From: Companilactobacillus formosensis
Lineage (GTDB): Bacteria > Bacillota > Bacilli > Lactobacillales > Lactobacillaceae
NCBI RefSeq assembly: GCF_005405305.1
Contig: NZ_BJDU01000007.1
Coordinates: 62,001-126,000, forward strand
Length of the DNA stretch: 64,000 nucleotides
Direction: 5' to 3'
Positions within the stretch are counted from its first letter, which is position 1, and every line of letters begins with the position of its first letter. Both the position numbers and the translations under genes were made by a program. Positions 36,738-47,817 of this stretch are shown here, in pieces. The notes under the pieces are model-generated. The model was given only the letters and a program-made list of their open reading frames with translations, had not been told where the DNA came from and made no database searches.

Positions 36738-37979
36738 ATGAGATTCAATAAAAAACAATGGAGTTGGATTTTTTATGACTGGGCTAACTCAGGTTATGGA
36801 ATTATTGTTACCACAGCAGTTTTGCCAGTTTATTTCAAATCGGTAGCTCAAAATTCAGGAGTATCACAAGCTAATGCGACGGCATTTTGGGGTTATGCTA
36901 ATAGTTTTGGAACCTTGATAGTTTCCATTTTGGCACCCGTTTTAGGTGCATTAGCTGACTATCCACATCACAAAAAGAAATTATTGACTAGTTTTTCATT
37001 CTTAGGGATTTTAATGACATTTGGATTGGCATTATTACCACCTAATCAATGGCAAATGTTATTGGCTGTGTATATCCTGTCGATAATTGGATATTCGGCG
37101 GGAAATTTATTTTATGATAGTTTTTTGACCGACGTGGCTGATAATTCACGAATGGATTCACTTTCGTCAAATGGCTATGCTTATGGTTATTTGGGTGGTG
37201 TTTTAGCTTTTATATTGTTCTTAGTTTTACAGTTGACGAGTGGTTTTGGAATGCTGTCTAGTTATGGTGTTGCTCGTTGGAGTTTCTTCTTGGCAGCAAT
37301 TTGGTGGTTGATATTCTTCATTCCGCTATTGAAAAATGTTCAACAAGTTTATTCATTGCCAGAAAATCCTCATCCAATTACTTCAAGTTTTAAACGTGTT
37401 TGGGAAACAGTGACGCATTTACGTAAATACAAGGCAGCTGCTTGGTTCTTAGTAGCGTATTTCTTCTATATTGACGGGGTTGATACGATTTTTACGATGG
37501 CTACATCAATTGGGATGGATATGGGAATTACCACGACGACCTTGATGTTAGTTTTGTTAGTTGTCCAATTAGTCGCTTTTCCATTCTCCATTTTGTATGG
37601 TTGGATAGCTAATCATTTTTCTGCTCGTAAAGGAATTTTATTAGCAATTATTCTGTATTTTGGAATTTGCTTGTACGCTTTAAAGCTAGAAACAGCAAAG
37701 GATTTTTGGATTTTAGCTGTTCTAGTAGGAACTAGTCAAGGTGGTATTCAAGCTTTGAGTAGGTCTTATTTTGGTAAATTGATTCCGAAAGATTCCGGTA
37801 GTGAATTCTTTGGATTTTATAATATTTTAGGTAAATTTTCGGCTGTTTTGGGACCAGTCTTAGTTGGTATCGTGACGCAAATTACTGGTAAATCAACGAT
37901 TGGAGCTGCTTCATTGAGTGTCTTGTTCTTAGTTGGTTTAGCAATTTTTATGATGTTGCCACGACTGACAAAGGAATAA
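36738..37979 (+). CDS. UMF1-type MFS transporter
   Basis: Permease of 413 residues with about 12 membrane helices. The N-terminal FYDWANSGYGIIVTT is characteristic of the UMF1 (Atg22-like) branch of the major facilitator superfamily, and ALSRSYFGKLIPKDSGSEFFGFYN is also family-typical. The substrate is unknown. I chose ATG 36738, with GAGGGA upstream, over the in-frame TTG 36726. It directly follows the phosphodiesterase-like gene, so the pair may release and import or export a common product; that is inference. Confidence 0.85.
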   Translation: MRFNKKQWSWIFYDWANSGYGIIVTTAVLPVYFKSVAQNSGVSQANATAFWGYANSFGTLIVSILAPVLGALADYPHHKKKLLTSFSFLGILMTFGLALLPPNQWQMLLAVYILSIIGYSAGNLFYDSFLTDVADNSRMDSLSSNGYAYGYLGGVLAFILFLVLQLTSGFGMLSSYGVARWSFFLAAIWWLIFFIPLLKNVQQVYSLPENPHPITSSFKRVWETVTHLRKYKAAAWFLVAYFFYIDGVDTIFTMATSIGMDMGITTTTLMLVLLVVQLVAFPFSILYGWIANHFSARKGILLAIILYFGICLYALKLETAKDFWILAVLVGTSQGGIQALSRSYFGKLIPKDSGSEFFGFYNILGKFSAVLGPVLVGIVTQITGKSTIGAASLSVLFLVGLAIFMMLPRLTKE

Positions 37980-37991
37980 GTAAATCTATGG

Positions 37992-38005
37992 CGAAAATAT
38001 GTTCG
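37992..38005 (+). promoter_or_regulatory. LexA (SOS) box upstream of uvrB
   Basis: CGAAAATATGTTCG differs at one position from the palindromic consensus CGAACATATGTTCG. It lies just upstream of the extended -10 of the uvrB promoter, a standard repressing position. Confidence 0.8.
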
Positions 38006-38008
38006 CTA

Positions 38009-38017
38009 TGGTACTAT
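38009..38017 (+). promoter_or_regulatory. Predicted extended -10 promoter for uvrBA
   Basis: TG-G-TACTAT (38009-38017), with no good -35 at the expected distance. The LexA box occupies the spacer region. Start of transcription is expected near 38024. Confidence 0.55.
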
Positions 38018-38047
38018 AGAGCCAGCGAAATATGCCTGACATTAATT

Positions 38048-38082
38048 ACATCTAATTCATGTGCGAGTTAGATGTATTTTTT
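38048..38082 (+). terminator. Terminator-like hairpin in the uvrB leader
   Basis: ACATCTAA (38048-38055) pairs with TTAGATGT (38068-38075), followed by ATTTTTT. It lies downstream of the LexA-box promoter and 23 bases before the uvrB start codon. It could stop read-through from the permease gene or attenuate uvrB. Confidence 0.65.
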
Positions 38083-38104
38083 AGCTTAAAGGGGGACTGA
38101 CGGC

Positions 38105-40111
38105 GTGATAGATAGAGTTACTGATAATAAATTTGATTTGGTCTCAAAGTATTCTCCAGCTGGAGATCAGGGCCAAGCAATTGACACTATCACTAAAGAT
38201 TTTCAAAAAGGCGATAAAGAAGTCATTTTGGAAGGTGCTACTGGTACTGGTAAAACTTTCACAATGGCCAATGTTATTAAAAATCTCAATAAACCAACGT
38301 TAATTATTTCTCATAATAAGACTTTAGCTGGTCAACTTTATGGTGAAATGAAGGAATTTTTCCCACACAATGCGGTGGAATATTTTGTCAGCTATTATGA
38401 TTACTATCAACCCGAAGCTTATGTACCATCTAGTGATACATATATTGAAAAGGATTCTAGTATCAACGATGAAATTGATAAATTGCGTCACTCGGCAACT
38501 AGTTCATTACTAGAGCGTAATGATGTTATTGTGGTTGCTTCGGTATCTTGTATTTTTGGATTAGGTGATCCACGAGAATACGCTGACAGTATTATTTCTT
38601 TACGTGTTGGGCAAGAGATTGCTCGCGATGAATTGTTAGAAGAATTAGTCGAAAATCAATTTGAAAGAAATGACATCGATTTCCAACGTGGTAGATTCAG
38701 AGTTCGTGGAGATGTTGTGGATATCTTCCCAGCTTCACGTGACGATAATGCTATTCGTGTGGAATTTTTTGGTGATGAAATTGATCGAATCATCGAAATG
38801 GATGCCTTAACTGGTGAAGTTAAAGGTCAAATGGATCATATCGGGATTTTCCCTGCTACGCACTTTATGATCAGTGATTCTAAGATGGAAGAAGCTCTCA
38901 AACGCATCAAAGATGAAATGGATCAACAAGTAGCTAAATTTACTAAAGAAGGTAAGTTGCTCGAAGCTCAACGTATCAAGCAAAGAACAGAATATGACAT
39001 CGAAATGATGCGTGAAATGGGTTATACTTCCGGAATTGAGAATTACTCACGTCATATGGAAGGTCGTGCAGAGGGTGAACCTCCATTTACGTTGCTTGAT
39101 TTCTTCCCTAAGGATTTCAATATCATGATTGATGAATCACACGTTACTATGCCTCAGATTCGTGGGATGTACAATGGTGATCGAGCTAGAAAGCAGCAAT
39201 TGGTTGATTATGGTTTTCGTTTGCCTAGTGCTTTGGATAACCGTCCACTTAAACTAGAAGAATTTGAGACACATGTTAATCGAATCCTTTATGTTTCAGC
39301 TACACCTGGCCCTTATGAACTGGAGAGAACTGATCATCGAGCTGAACAAATTATCCGTCCAACTGGTTTGTTGGATCCTAAAATTGAAGTCCGTCCAATT
39401 ATGGGTCAAATCGATGATTTAGTAGCTGAAATAAATGATCGTGTGGCTAAACATGAGAGAGTCTTCGTTACAACTTTAACGAAGAAGATGGCTGAGGATT
39501 TAACTGATTACTTCAAGGATTTAGGTATCAAGGTCAGATACTTGCACAGTGATATTAAGACTTTGGAAAGATCGAAGATCATTCGTGACTTACGTTTAGG
39601 TAAGTTCGATGTCTTGATTGGTATCAACTTGTTACGTGAAGGTATCGATGTGCCAGAAGTTTCCTTAATTGCGATTTTGGATGCTGACAAGGAAGGCTTC
39701 TTGCGGGCTGAACGTTCACTAGTTCAAATTATTGGCCGTGCTTCAAGAAATGAACATGGTAAAGTTATCATGTATGCTGATTCCATTACTGATTCTATGC
39801 GTGGAGCAATTGATGCCACAGCCCGTCGTCGTAGACTACAAGAGAAGTTCAATGAAGAGCATGGTATTACTCCAAAAACAATTGTTAAACCTATCAGAGA
39901 TGCTATTTCAATGTTCCAGAAAGTCGATAATACTTCTTCTGAGACAGAAAAAATCGATGATGATATTGACTTTAAGGATATGAGTAAGAAGGAACAAGCA
40001 GAGCTCCTTGCCAATCTAAAGGAGCAAATGGAGTCAGCTGCTAAGAAGCTCGACTTTGAAGCCGCAGCTAATTTACGTGACACGATTTTAGAGTTAAAGG
40101 CGGAAATGTAA
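38105..40111 (+). CDS. uvrB: Excinuclease ABC subunit B
   Basis: Damage-verifying helicase-like subunit of nucleotide excision repair, 668 residues. Walker A GATGTGKT is near residue 44. The beta-hairpin that probes DNA is seen as [12 protein letters not shown], followed by helicase motifs DESHVTMPQ and QIIGRASRN, and the C-terminal UVR domain (about 625-665) for UvrA/UvrC contact. The start is GTG 38105 behind AAAGGGGG. uvrA follows after five bases. SOS control is likely from the LexA box. Confidence 0.97.
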   Translation: MIDRVTDNKFDLVSKYSPAGDQGQAIDTITKDFQKGDKEVILEGATGTGKTFTMANVIKNLNKPTLIISHNKTLAGQLYGEMKEFFPHNAVEYFVSYYDYYQPEAYVPSSDTYIEKDSSINDEIDKLRHSATSSLLERNDVIVVASVSCIFGLGDPREYADSIISLRVGQEIARDELLEELVENQFERNDIDFQRGRFRVRGDVVDIFPASRDDNAIRVEFFGDEIDRIIEMDALTGEVKGQMDHIGIFPATHFMISDSKMEEALKRIKDEMDQQVAKFTKEGKLLEAQRIKQRTEYDIEMMREMGYTSGIENYSRHMEGRAEGEPPFTLLDFFPKDFNIMIDESHVTMPQIRGMYNGDRARKQQLVDYGFRLPSALDNRPLKLEEFETHVNRILYVSATPGPYELERTDHRAEQIIRPTGLLDPKIEVRPIMGQIDDLVAEINDRVAKHERVFVTTLTKKMAEDLTDYFKDLGIKVRYLHSDIKTLERSKIIRDLRLGKFDVLIGINLLREGIDVPEVSLIAILDADKEGFLRAERSLVQIIGRASRNEHGKVIMYADSITDSMRGAIDATARRRRLQEKFNEEHGITPKTIVKPIRDAISMFQKVDNTSSETEKIDDDIDFKDMSKKEQAELLANLKEQMESAAKKLDFEAAANLRDTILELKAEM

Positions 40112-40116
40112 TTAAT

Positions 40117-42966
40117 ATGTTAAATGATAAAATTGTAATTCATGGTGCACGTGCACACAATTTGAAAGATGTTGACGTGACGATTCCTCGTGATAAATTA
40201 GTCGTTGTGACTGGTTTATCCGGTTCAGGGAAGAGTTCCTTGGCTTTTGATACTTTGTACGCGGAAGGTCAAAGACGTTACGTTGAGAGTCTTTCATCGT
40301 ATGCTCGACAATTTTTAGGTCAAATGGATAAACCGGATGTCGATTCGATTGATGGATTGAGTCCAGCTATTTCGATTGATCAAAAAACTACTTCCAAAAA
40401 TCCTCGTTCAACCGTTGGTACCGTTACAGAAATTAATGATTACCTTCGTTTGTTGTGGGCTCGTGTAGGAACACCAATTTGTCCTAATGATGGGACCAAA
40501 ATTACTAGTCAATCAGCTCAACAAATGGTTGATGCTATTTTAAAGTTGGGCGATAAAACTAAACTACAAATTCTTTCACCAGTTGTACGTGCAAAACGTG
40601 GACAACATAAAAAAGCCTTGAATCAAATTAAGAAACAAGGTTACGTTAGAGTTCGAGTTGATGGTGAAACTCGTGATATTGCTGAAGATATTGAATTAGA
40701 TAAGAATAAGAAGCACAGTATTGATGTTGTCGTTGACCGTATTGTAATCAATGATCACATCAAATCACGTTTGTTCGACTCAGTTGAAGCTGCTTTGAGA
40801 CTATCTGATGGTTACATGAACGTTGATGTGATCGGTTCTGACATGATGGTATTCTCTGAGAAGAATGCCTGTCCATTGTGCGGTTTTACAGTTGGAGAAT
40901 TGGAACCTCGTTTGTTCTCTTTCAACGCTCCTTTTGGAGCCTGCGATAATTGTGATGGACTAGGAGTTAAACTAGAAGTCGACTTGGACTTAGTTATTCC
41001 GGATCAAAGTAAGACTTTAAATGAGGGAGCCATTGTTCCTTGGAACCCCATTAGTTCACAATATTATCCTGAAATGTTAGCTCAAGCATGTAAAGAATTC
41101 AAAATTGATATGGATACACCTTTTGAAGACTTGCCTCAAAAAGATCAAAATACTATTTTGTATGGTTCTGATGGTAAGACTTTCCACTTCCACTATGAAA
41201 ATGATTTTGGCGGTGTGCGTGATGTCGACGTAGAATTTGAAGGTGTTATTCCCAATATCAATCGTCGTTATCATGAAACTAACAGTGACTTTACTCGTGA
41301 AGTTATGCGTAAATATATGACGGAATTAACTTGTCCTGTTTGTCATGGTAAGAGATTGAATCGTCAAGCCTTGGCGGTCAAAATTGAAGGCAAAGATATC
41401 GCTGAAGCTTCTGATATGTCGATTAAAGATGAACTTCCATTTTTCAAGTCAGTGAAATTTGGTGAACAAAATACTGTTATTGCTAAACCAATTTTGAAGG
41501 AAGTTAAGGATCGTCTTAGTTTCTTGATCAATGTTGGGTTGGAGTATTTGACGCTTTCTCGTTCAGCTGGAACATTATCTGGTGGTGAAGCTCAAAGAAT
41601 CCGTTTGGCAACACAAATTGGTTCTAATTTGTCAGGTGTTATGTATATTTTGGATGAACCTTCAATTGGTTTGCATCAACGTGATAACGACCGTTTGATC
41701 AGTTCATTGAAGAAAATGCGTGACCTCGGGAATACTTTGATAGTTGTTGAACACGATGAAGATACCATGCGAGCTGCCGACTATTTGATTGACGTTGGTC
41801 CAGGTGCAGGTGAAAATGGTGGTCAAATCGTAGCTGCTGGTACACCTGAAGAGGTTGAGAAGAATCCTAAATCTCTAACTGGTCAATATTTGGCGGGTAA
41901 GAAGTTTATCCCAGTGCCTTTGAAACGTCGTGCTGGTAATGGTGAATTCGTTGAAGTCTTCGGTGCTGCTGAAAACAATTTGAAGAACTTAAATGTTAAG
42001 TTCCCACTAGGCAAATTTACTGTCGTAACTGGAGTTTCTGGTTCTGGTAAATCTACGTTGGTTAATATGATTTTGAAACGTGCTTTGGCACAGAAGATGA
42101 ACCATAATTCTGAAAAACCTGGTAAGTACAAGAAAATCACTGGTTACGAGAACTTAGATAAGATAATAGCTATTGATCAAAGCCCAATTGGTCGAACACC
42201 AAGAAGTAATCCAGCTACTTATACGGGCGTGTTTGATGATATCCGTGGTTTGTTTGCTCAAACTAATGAGGCTAAATTACGCGGATACAAGAAGGGTAGA
42301 TTCTCTTTCAATATTAAAGGTGGTCGTTGCGAAAATTGTCGTGGTGACGGAATTATTAAAATTGAAATGAATTTCTTGCCTGATGTTTATGTACCTTGTG
42401 AGGTTTGTCATGGTACTCGTTACAATTCCGAAACCTTGGAAGTAACTTATAAGGGTAAGAACATTGCTCAGATCTTGGATATGAAAGTGTCAGAAGCTTT
42501 GGACTTCTTCAGTAATATCCCTAAGATCAAACGTAAGCTCCAAACAATCGAGGATGTCGGTCTAGGTTATGTTTCTCTAGGTCAATCAGCTACTCAATTG
42601 TCTGGTGGTGAAGCTCAAAGAATGAAATTAGCTTCAGAGCTTTATAAGAAATCTAATGGTAAGAACTTCTATATCTTAGATGAGCCAACAACTGGTTTGC
42701 ATACTGATGATATCAAACGCTTATTAGGCGTATTACAACGTTTGGTGGATGAAGGTAACACTGTTTTGGTTATCGAGCACAATCTGGATGTTGTTAAGTC
42801 AGCTGACTGGTTGATCGACCTTGGTCCTGATGGTGGAGAAGGTGGCGGTAAAATCGTCGCTCAAGGAACCCCAGAGCACATTACTAAGGTCAAAGCTAGT
42901 TATACTGGTCAATATTTGAAACCTATCCTAGAGCGTGATACTAAGCGTACTAAAGATGCACAATAA
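40117..42966 (+). CDS. uvrA: Excinuclease ABC subunit A
   Basis: Damage-recognition ATPase of nucleotide excision repair, 949 residues, with two ABC modules. Walker A motifs are GLSGSGKSS near residue 31 and GVSGSGKST near 643. [12 protein letters not shown] and [12 protein letters not shown] are the two signatures. Zinc-binding cysteines are visible in CPLC...CDNC and in CENC...CEVC, with an additional CPVCHG. ATG 40117 is close behind uvrB, so the two are one operon. A terminator follows. Confidence 0.97.
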   Translation: MLNDKIVIHGARAHNLKDVDVTIPRDKLVVVTGLSGSGKSSLAFDTLYAEGQRRYVESLSSYARQFLGQMDKPDVDSIDGLSPAISIDQKTTSKNPRSTVGTVTEINDYLRLLWARVGTPICPNDGTKITSQSAQQMVDAILKLGDKTKLQILSPVVRAKRGQHKKALNQIKKQGYVRVRVDGETRDIAEDIELDKNKKHSIDVVVDRIVINDHIKSRLFDSVEAALRLSDGYMNVDVIGSDMMVFSEKNACPLCGFTVGELEPRLFSFNAPFGACDNCDGLGVKLEVDLDLVIPDQSKTLNEGAIVPWNPISSQYYPEMLAQACKEFKIDMDTPFEDLPQKDQNTILYGSDGKTFHFHYENDFGGVRDVDVEFEGVIPNINRRYHETNSDFTREVMRKYMTELTCPVCHGKRLNRQALAVKIEGKDIAEASDMSIKDELPFFKSVKFGEQNTVIAKPILKEVKDRLSFLINVGLEYLTLSRSAGTLSGGEAQRIRLATQIGSNLSGVMYILDEPSIGLHQRDNDRLISSLKKMRDLGNTLIVVEHDEDTMRAADYLIDVGPGAGENGGQIVAAGTPEEVEKNPKSLTGQYLAGKKFIPVPLKRRAGNGEFVEVFGAAENNLKNLNVKFPLGKFTVVTGVSGSGKSTLVNMILKRALAQKMNHNSEKPGKYKKITGYENLDKIIAIDQSPIGRTPRSNPATYTGVFDDIRGLFAQTNEAKLRGYKKGRFSFNIKGGRCENCRGDGIIKIEMNFLPDVYVPCEVCHGTRYNSETLEVTYKGKNIAQILDMKVSEALDFFSNIPKIKRKLQTIEDVGLGYVSLGQSATQLSGGEAQRMKLASELYKKSNGKNFYILDEPTTGLHTDDIKRLLGVLQRLVDEGNTVLVIEHNLDVVKSADWLIDLGPDGGEGGGKIVAQGTPEHITKVKASYTGQYLKPILERDTKRTKDAQ

Positions 42967-42975
42967 TTAAAATGA

Positions 42976-43020
42976 CTTTCATGAAATGAGCTTTAGCCGC
43001 ATTTTATGGAGGCCTTTTTT
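42976..43020 (+). terminator. Intrinsic terminator after uvrA
   Basis: A 13-base stem with several G-T pairs (42976-42988 with 43000-43012; core CATGAAATG) is followed by CC and six T. Confidence 0.6.
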
Positions 43021-43044
43021 AATTGGCTTTTTCAGTATTAAAAA

Positions 43045-43073
43045 CTGACACGCCCGGCTTGTTGTGTTATGCT
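43045..43073 (+). promoter_or_regulatory. Predicted promoter for rapZ-yvcK-whiA
   Basis: CTGACA (43045-43050), a 17-base spacer and TATGCT (43068-43073) preceded by TGT. Confidence 0.5.
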
Positions 43074-43096
43074 TATATTCGAATGTGAGGTGCATT

Positions 43097-44014
43097 ATGG
43101 CAGAAGATATGCTTAGTTTGGTTATCGTAACTGGAATGAGTGGTGCGGGAAAAACCGTTGCAATGCAATCCTTTGAAGATTTAGGATATTTTTGTATCGA
43201 TAATATGCCACCTAACTTACTTCCAAAATTCTGGGAGCTAGTTCATGAATCCGGTAAGATAAAAAAAGTAGCGTTAGTTGTAGATATTAGATCACGTTCA
43301 TTTTATGATGAAATTTTCTCAATGCTTTCAAAAATGGACGAGGATGAACAAGAGAAACACCAAAAGGTTGATATGAAGATTCTCTTCTTAAATGCATCTA
43401 ATGAAGAATTAGTTTCTCGTTATAAAGAGACTCGCCGTAGTCATCCATTGGCTATGGAAGGTCGTTTATTAGATGGAATCGAAAAGGAACGTGAGTTACT
43501 TTCAGAAATCAAGAGTCGAGCATCAGTTGAAATTGATACGACTGATCTCACTCCTAGACAATTACGAGAAGAAATTTTCGACAATTTCCAAGAAAGTTCT
43601 GTCGTGCCAACATTTCACATCGAAGTGATGTCATTTGGTTTTAAATATGGTTTGCCAATTGATGCTGACATTGTGATGGATGTTAGATTTTTAAGAAATC
43701 CATTCTATATTAAAGAATTAAAGACTCAAACCGGGATGGATAAACCAGTTTATGATTATGTGATGGATGATGCAGAAACAAAAAATTTCTATGACAAATT
43801 CTATGGTTTACTAAAAGATATCGTTCCTGGTTATGAAAAAGAAGGTAAGACCAGTTTGACGATTGCAATTGGCTGTACTGGTGGTCAACATCGTTCAGTC
43901 GCTATTGCTCAACGTTTAGGTACTGATCTAAAGAAATTAGATTACTACGTAGATATTACTCATCGTGACATGGAAAAATCTCAAAAGAAGGTAATAGAAC
44001 ATGGCAACAAATAG
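43097..44014 (+). CDS. rapZ: RNase adapter/nucleotide-binding protein RapZ (YvcJ)
   Basis: P-loop protein of 305 residues with Walker A GMSGAGKT close to the N-terminus and the C-terminal domain containing [16 protein letters not shown]. In E. coli RapZ governs GlmS via small RNAs; in Gram-positives the protein (YvcJ) binds and hydrolyses nucleotides and affects competence. ATG 43097, preceded by GAGGTG, is preferred to the frame beginning at 43064 inside the promoter. It overlaps yvcK by 14 bases. Confidence 0.94.
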   Translation: MAEDMLSLVIVTGMSGAGKTVAMQSFEDLGYFCIDNMPPNLLPKFWELVHESGKIKKVALVVDIRSRSFYDEIFSMLSKMDEDEQEKHQKVDMKILFLNASNEELVSRYKETRRSHPLAMEGRLLDGIEKERELLSEIKSRASVEIDTTDLTPRQLREEIFDNFQESSVVPTFHIEVMSFGFKYGLPIDADIVMDVRFLRNPFYIKELKTQTGMDKPVYDYVMDDAETKNFYDKFYGLLKDIVPGYEKEGKTSLTIAIGCTGGQHRSVAIAQRLGTDLKKLDYYVDITHRDMEKSQKKVIEHGNK

Positions 44015-45035
44015 GATAGTTCGGGTTGTTAAGGGACGCCGTCCAAGAGTTGTAGTTATAGGTGGGGGTACTGGTTTACCAGTTGTTTTAAACAGTTTAA
44101 GAAATATGGATGCAAATATTACTGCGATTGTTACCGTAGCCGATGATGGGGGATCATCTGGTATCATTCGTGATTATATTAACGTTGTCCCTCCTGGGGA
44201 TATTAGAAACGTTTTGGCATCCTTATCTGATTTACCTAAAGTGGATTTAGACGTTTTCCAATATCGTTTCAAGACCAATGATGATTTCTTCTCTGGTCAT
44301 GCGATTGGAAATTTGATAATTGCTGCTTTAACAGAAATGTCGCCTAATATTTTTGACGCCGTACAAGAACTATCTAAAATGATGCAAGTTGATGGTCACG
44401 TTTATCCAGCCAGCAATACGAAATTAACGTTGAATGCAGAATTTACTGACGGAACGACTTTGTCAGGAGAACACGAGATAACGCATTCAGGTAAGCATGT
44501 AAAACGGGTTTGGGTCACTGATTCAGATAATCCTGATCAAGAGCCTAAGTCAGTGCTTCCAGTTATTGCTTCTATTATGCAGGCTGATGTAGTTGTTTTA
44601 GGACCTGGTAGTTTGTTTACAAGTATTTTGCCTAATTTAATGATTAAAAAGATTGGTGAAGCCGTTAAACAAACTTCAGCCGAAATCGTTTATATTTGTA
44701 ACATCATGACTCAAATCGGTGAAACGGAAGGCTTTACTGATGCAGATCACGTAAAAGTATTGAACCGTCATTTAGGTGGGAATTTTATCGATACAGTTTT
44801 AGTTAATACGCGTAAAATCCCTGACGGTTATATGGATCATAAAAAGTATGATGAATACGTTAACCAAGTGGAAACTGACTTTGAAGGCTTGAGAAAAATG
44901 GGCTGTAAAGTTATTCAAGATGATTTCTTATCGTTACATGATAAGGGAGCTTTCCACGATGGAGAAAAGGTTGCCAGAGAAATTATCAATCTCTCGTTGC
45001 AATCAGGAAATAGAAAAAATGAGGTGAGACGTTAG
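44001..45035 (+). CDS. yvcK: Gluconeogenesis factor YvcK (GlmR)
   Basis: UDP-sugar-binding regulatory protein of 344 residues, similar in fold to the 2-phospho-L-lactate transferase CofD. In Bacillus it promotes GlmS activity, peptidoglycan precursor supply and growth on gluconeogenic carbon. The N-terminal [17 protein letters not shown] and the segment [14 protein letters not shown] with GDIRN are diagnostic. ATG 44001 lies inside rapZ, and the stop overlaps the GTG of whiA, so all three genes are coupled. Confidence 0.94.
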   Translation: MATNRIVRVVKGRRPRVVVIGGGTGLPVVLNSLRNMDANITAIVTVADDGGSSGIIRDYINVVPPGDIRNVLASLSDLPKVDLDVFQYRFKTNDDFFSGHAIGNLIIAALTEMSPNIFDAVQELSKMMQVDGHVYPASNTKLTLNAEFTDGTTLSGEHEITHSGKHVKRVWVTDSDNPDQEPKSVLPVIASIMQADVVVLGPGSLFTSILPNLMIKKIGEAVKQTSAEIVYICNIMTQIGETEGFTDADHVKVLNRHLGGNFIDTVLVNTRKIPDGYMDHKKYDEYVNQVETDFEGLRKMGCKVIQDDFLSLHDKGAFHDGEKVAREIINLSLQSGNRKNEVRR

Positions 45036-45970
45036 TGGTTTCATACGCTAGTGAAGTTAAACAAGAGCTCACAAAATTAGTCGTTCATCCCGAACATGCT
45101 CGTGTGGAGTTATCAGCATTGTTGAGAATGAATGGTTCTTTGAGTTTGCAAAACCATCATTTCGTCTTAACCGCACAAACTGAAAACGCCGCAATTGCCA
45201 GAAGAATCTTTTCGTTAGTTAAGCAAAAATATGGCATTGAATCAGAATTATTAGTGCGTAAAAAGATGAAGTTAAAGAAAAATAATCAGTATTTAGTACG
45301 AATCAACCAAGATACTAATAAAATTTTGACAGATTTGGATATTTTAGATGAATCTGGTTTGTCGATTAATACTAATGTGCCATTGGAAGTTATCAATGAA
45401 GATCAACGAATGCGTTCATATCTACGAGGAGCATTCTTAGCAACTGGAAGTGTCAATAATCCGGAAACTTCTAGATATCATTTAGAGATTTATTCATTAT
45501 ACGAAATGCATAATGAAGGTATTGCGCAAATGATGAATTATTTTCATTTGAATGCACGAACTACTAAACGTCGTAACGGCTATATCGTTTATTTGAAGGA
45601 AGCAGAAAAAATTGCTGATTTCTTACAATTGATTGGTGCTACGAATGCAATGTTGAAATTTGAAGATATCCGAATCGTGCGTGACATGAGAAATTCAGTC
45701 AACCGTCTAGTTAATTGCGAAAATGCTAATATCAATAAGACTGTGGCAGCAGCTGAACGTCAAGTTGAAAATATCAAGCATTTGCAAGCGACAGTTGGTT
45801 TGGATAATTTACCTGATAAATTACGTGAAATTGCGGTCTTGAGATTAGAGAATCCAGAAGTTTCACTAAAGGAATTGGGCGATATGGTACCAAGTGGTCC
45901 GATTTCAAAATCTGGAATCAATCACCGTTTACGTAAGTTGAATCAATTAGCAGAAACAGATAAAGTATAA
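45035..45970 (+). CDS. whiA: DNA-binding protein WhiA
   Basis: Protein of 311 residues with an N-terminal LAGLIDADG-homing-endonuclease-like fold (about 85-190, with [14 protein letters not shown]) and a C-terminal helix-turn-helix (about 235-300, with [26 protein letters not shown]). WhiA influences division and chromosome segregation in Bacillus. GTG 45035 shares a base with the yvcK stop and follows GAGGTGA. A strong terminator shared with the convergent gene follows. Confidence 0.95.
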   Translation: MVSYASEVKQELTKLVVHPEHARVELSALLRMNGSLSLQNHHFVLTAQTENAAIARRIFSLVKQKYGIESELLVRKKMKLKKNNQYLVRINQDTNKILTDLDILDESGLSINTNVPLEVINEDQRMRSYLRGAFLATGSVNNPETSRYHLEIYSLYEMHNEGIAQMMNYFHLNARTTKRRNGYIVYLKEAEKIADFLQLIGATNAMLKFEDIRIVRDMRNSVNRLVNCENANINKTVAAAERQVENIKHLQATVGLDNLPDKLREIAVLRLENPEVSLKELGDMVPSGPISKSGINHRLRKLNQLAETDKV

Positions 45971-45979
45971 AGCTAAAAA

Positions 45980-46015
45980 AGCTAGACGACTTTTTACAGT
46001 TGTCTAGCTTTTTTT
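45980..46015. terminator. Bidirectional terminator after whiA
   Basis: AGCTAGACGAC (45980-45990) pairs with GTTGTCTAGCT (45999-46009), followed by seven T; an A-run precedes it for the other strand. The stop codon of the minus-strand gene (45994-45996) lies in the loop. Confidence 0.9.
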
Positions 46016-47721
46016 ATACTTGGAATAATTAACAAACCAATTAAAACAATCAATAAAATTGTCGACATCCAAAGTAGGGGTCGATACATTTTAGGTTGAA
46101 CTTGCGTAATTTGATAAGTAGCGTGTTGAAGATTTTTATTGGAATGAATAGTTATAAAACCTTCAGAACTACGACTAGCTTTAACCCTTTGTCCATTCAG
46201 TTTGATTTGATAGATCAATGAATTATAGCCATAAACTGGTAAAGTTATTTCACCTTTAGGAACGTTATCGGCGGTTAAAGTAATTGAGTTAACATCGGTA
46301 CTGTTGTGCTTTAAAGGAATTTCACGATTCTTAGTTACTCCCAGATGACCATTTATTAAGTAAACGATTCGTGGGTCTAGACTCAACCCATTAGTTCCTT
46401 TAGCGAGTGGAACGGAATTAGGAGCGTAATCAGGAATCAAGGTACGTGAAAGTGTATCGCTAGTGATGCCGCTAGAGGTTACTTTAGCATAGCCATTCAA
46501 ACCAGTTGGGGTAGTGGAGTTTTGCGTAATAACTGGTAATTTAGCCGTTTTATGATATTGAGCCTGAAAACCGGTATAGCCAGCCATTAAATAAGATAAA
46601 ATCGTTACTCCAAAAAATATTTTACGAGCCGTCCTTGAACTGAAATTAATTAATATCAAAATTATCGGTACGACTCCTAAAAAGGGAGCAAAGCGCCAGG
46701 CAGAATTTTGGAAGTTGTTGATAATCGGTAGTTTCCCCAAAATATTCCAGGGGATGATGTTACTGGAAAATAAGATCAAAACAACTTCGACGCTGATCCA
46801 TGGAAGTAATTGTCTTAATTTTTGTCGATTGAACTTGAGAATTACGATCAACAACAAAATAATTGAGAGCCAAGAAATCGTTGATTTAGTGTTCCAACGT
46901 GAAGTCCAAAAGATTTGCCAAAGACTGAGGCTGTCGACGTGTCCTAATCCAAACGGTGACAACAATCCAGTTTGTGTGATTTTCATTAGTCGATACAAGA
47001 TTGGTGCGCAGAGGACAACTGTAAGTCCAGCCGCAATAATCAAATTGAGCCAAGCTAAATAGTTTTTCTTGATAATAGTGTTAATAATCAAAAAGAGTCC
47101 TGTCACTATCGTAATAACAACGGCACTGAGTAAGTGTGAACCAATGACCCAAAACATCAATAGGGCAGTTTTAATAATCAAAGGTGGGTCGATTTTTTCA
47201 CTTTCAATGGCTTCTTTGAGTGTAAAGAAAATTGGAAAAGCAAAAATCATTACTAAAGCAGTACCCGTTTGCATTTCATTGACGAGGTCTTTTAAAACTG
47301 AACCGGAAAGCGTAAAAATTGTCGCTGCTAAAACGGCGTTACGGCTGTCGAAACGTTTGTTTACGGACAAGAAGGTCACGATAAAACTGAGTCCAGCAAT
47401 GAGAGCTTTGATGGCAATGATTTGATGAATCGGCGTTAAGAAGTTAGTCAAAAAGACAAACGGCCACAAAGTTATATCGGGATACATTCCATTTATGGCC
47501 TGACCTGTATTAAAGAAACTATTGAAATTGACCCAACTGGGCAATTGGTGTTGTTGAAAAGCCAGTCTGATTTCATAAATTCGCTCTGAATGGAAAAAAG
47601 TATCGTAGAGCGAAATCATATAATTAAAGTGAAATTGCCAAATAGTCCAAGCTAATAAAATAATAAAAAAGAATAAGGCGATGAAGATGGTTTGCTTATG
47701 TGAGTTATTTTTTGAGTCCAA
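45994..47721 (-). CDS. Large polytopic membrane protein (PTPS-related/YfhO-like)
   Basis: Membrane protein of 575 residues with about 11-13 hydrophobic segments in residues 10-400, one more near 545-568 and a roughly 150-residue domain between them, predicted outside. The N-terminal loop with SLYDTFFHSERIYEIRLAF and the pattern YPDITLWPFVFLTNFL resemble the 6-pyruvoyl-tetrahydropterin-synthase-related membrane family and YfhO-like GT-C glycosyltransferases. The aspartate and histidine in DTFFH would fit a GT-C active-site loop; that is inference. It starts at the minus-strand TTG (47721) with AGGAG eight bases before it. It is placed alone after whiA. Confidence 0.7.
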   Translation of the reverse strand: MDSKNNSHKQTIFIALFFFIILLAWTIWQFHFNYMISLYDTFFHSERIYEIRLAFQQHQLPSWVNFNSFFNTGQAINGMYPDITLWPFVFLTNFLTPIHQIIAIKALIAGLSFIVTFLSVNKRFDSRNAVLAATIFTLSGSVLKDLVNEMQTGTALVMIFAFPIFFTLKEAIESEKIDPPLIIKTALLMFWVIGSHLLSAVVITIVTGLFLIINTIIKKNYLAWLNLIIAAGLTVVLCAPILYRLMKITQTGLLSPFGLGHVDSLSLWQIFWTSRWNTKSTISWLSIILLLIVILKFNRQKLRQLLPWISVEVVLILFSSNIIPWNILGKLPIINNFQNSAWRFAPFLGVVPIILILINFSSRTARKIFFGVTILSYLMAGYTGFQAQYHKTAKLPVITQNSTTPTGLNGYAKVTSSGITSDTLSRTLIPDYAPNSVPLAKGTNGLSLDPRIVYLINGHLGVTKNREIPLKHNSTDVNSITLTADNVPKGEITLPVYGYNSLIYQIKLNGQRVKASRSSEGFITIHSNKNLQHATYQITQVQPKMYRPLLWMSTILLIVLIGLLIIPSIKKARQL

Positions 47722-47779
47722 AATATTTCTCCTATAAATAAATAATCCAGACCTTAATTATACTTCAATTATTGAAAAC

Positions 47780-47812
47780 AAAAAAATAGCTCACGACGAA
47801 AGTCATGAACTA
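47780..47812 (-). terminator. Terminator of the DHA2 transporter gene
   Basis: On the minus strand, TAGTTCATGAC (47812-47802) pairs with GTCGTGAGCTA (47797-47787), loop TTTC, then seven T. Confidence 0.82.
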
Positions 47813-47817
47813 AATTA

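Noticed and set aside
46715-47425. Two open frames of 115 and 118 codons on the plus strand.
   Set aside because: They are antisense to the well-supported membrane protein gene on the minus strand and are mirror products of its codon use; no ribosome binding site or promoter.
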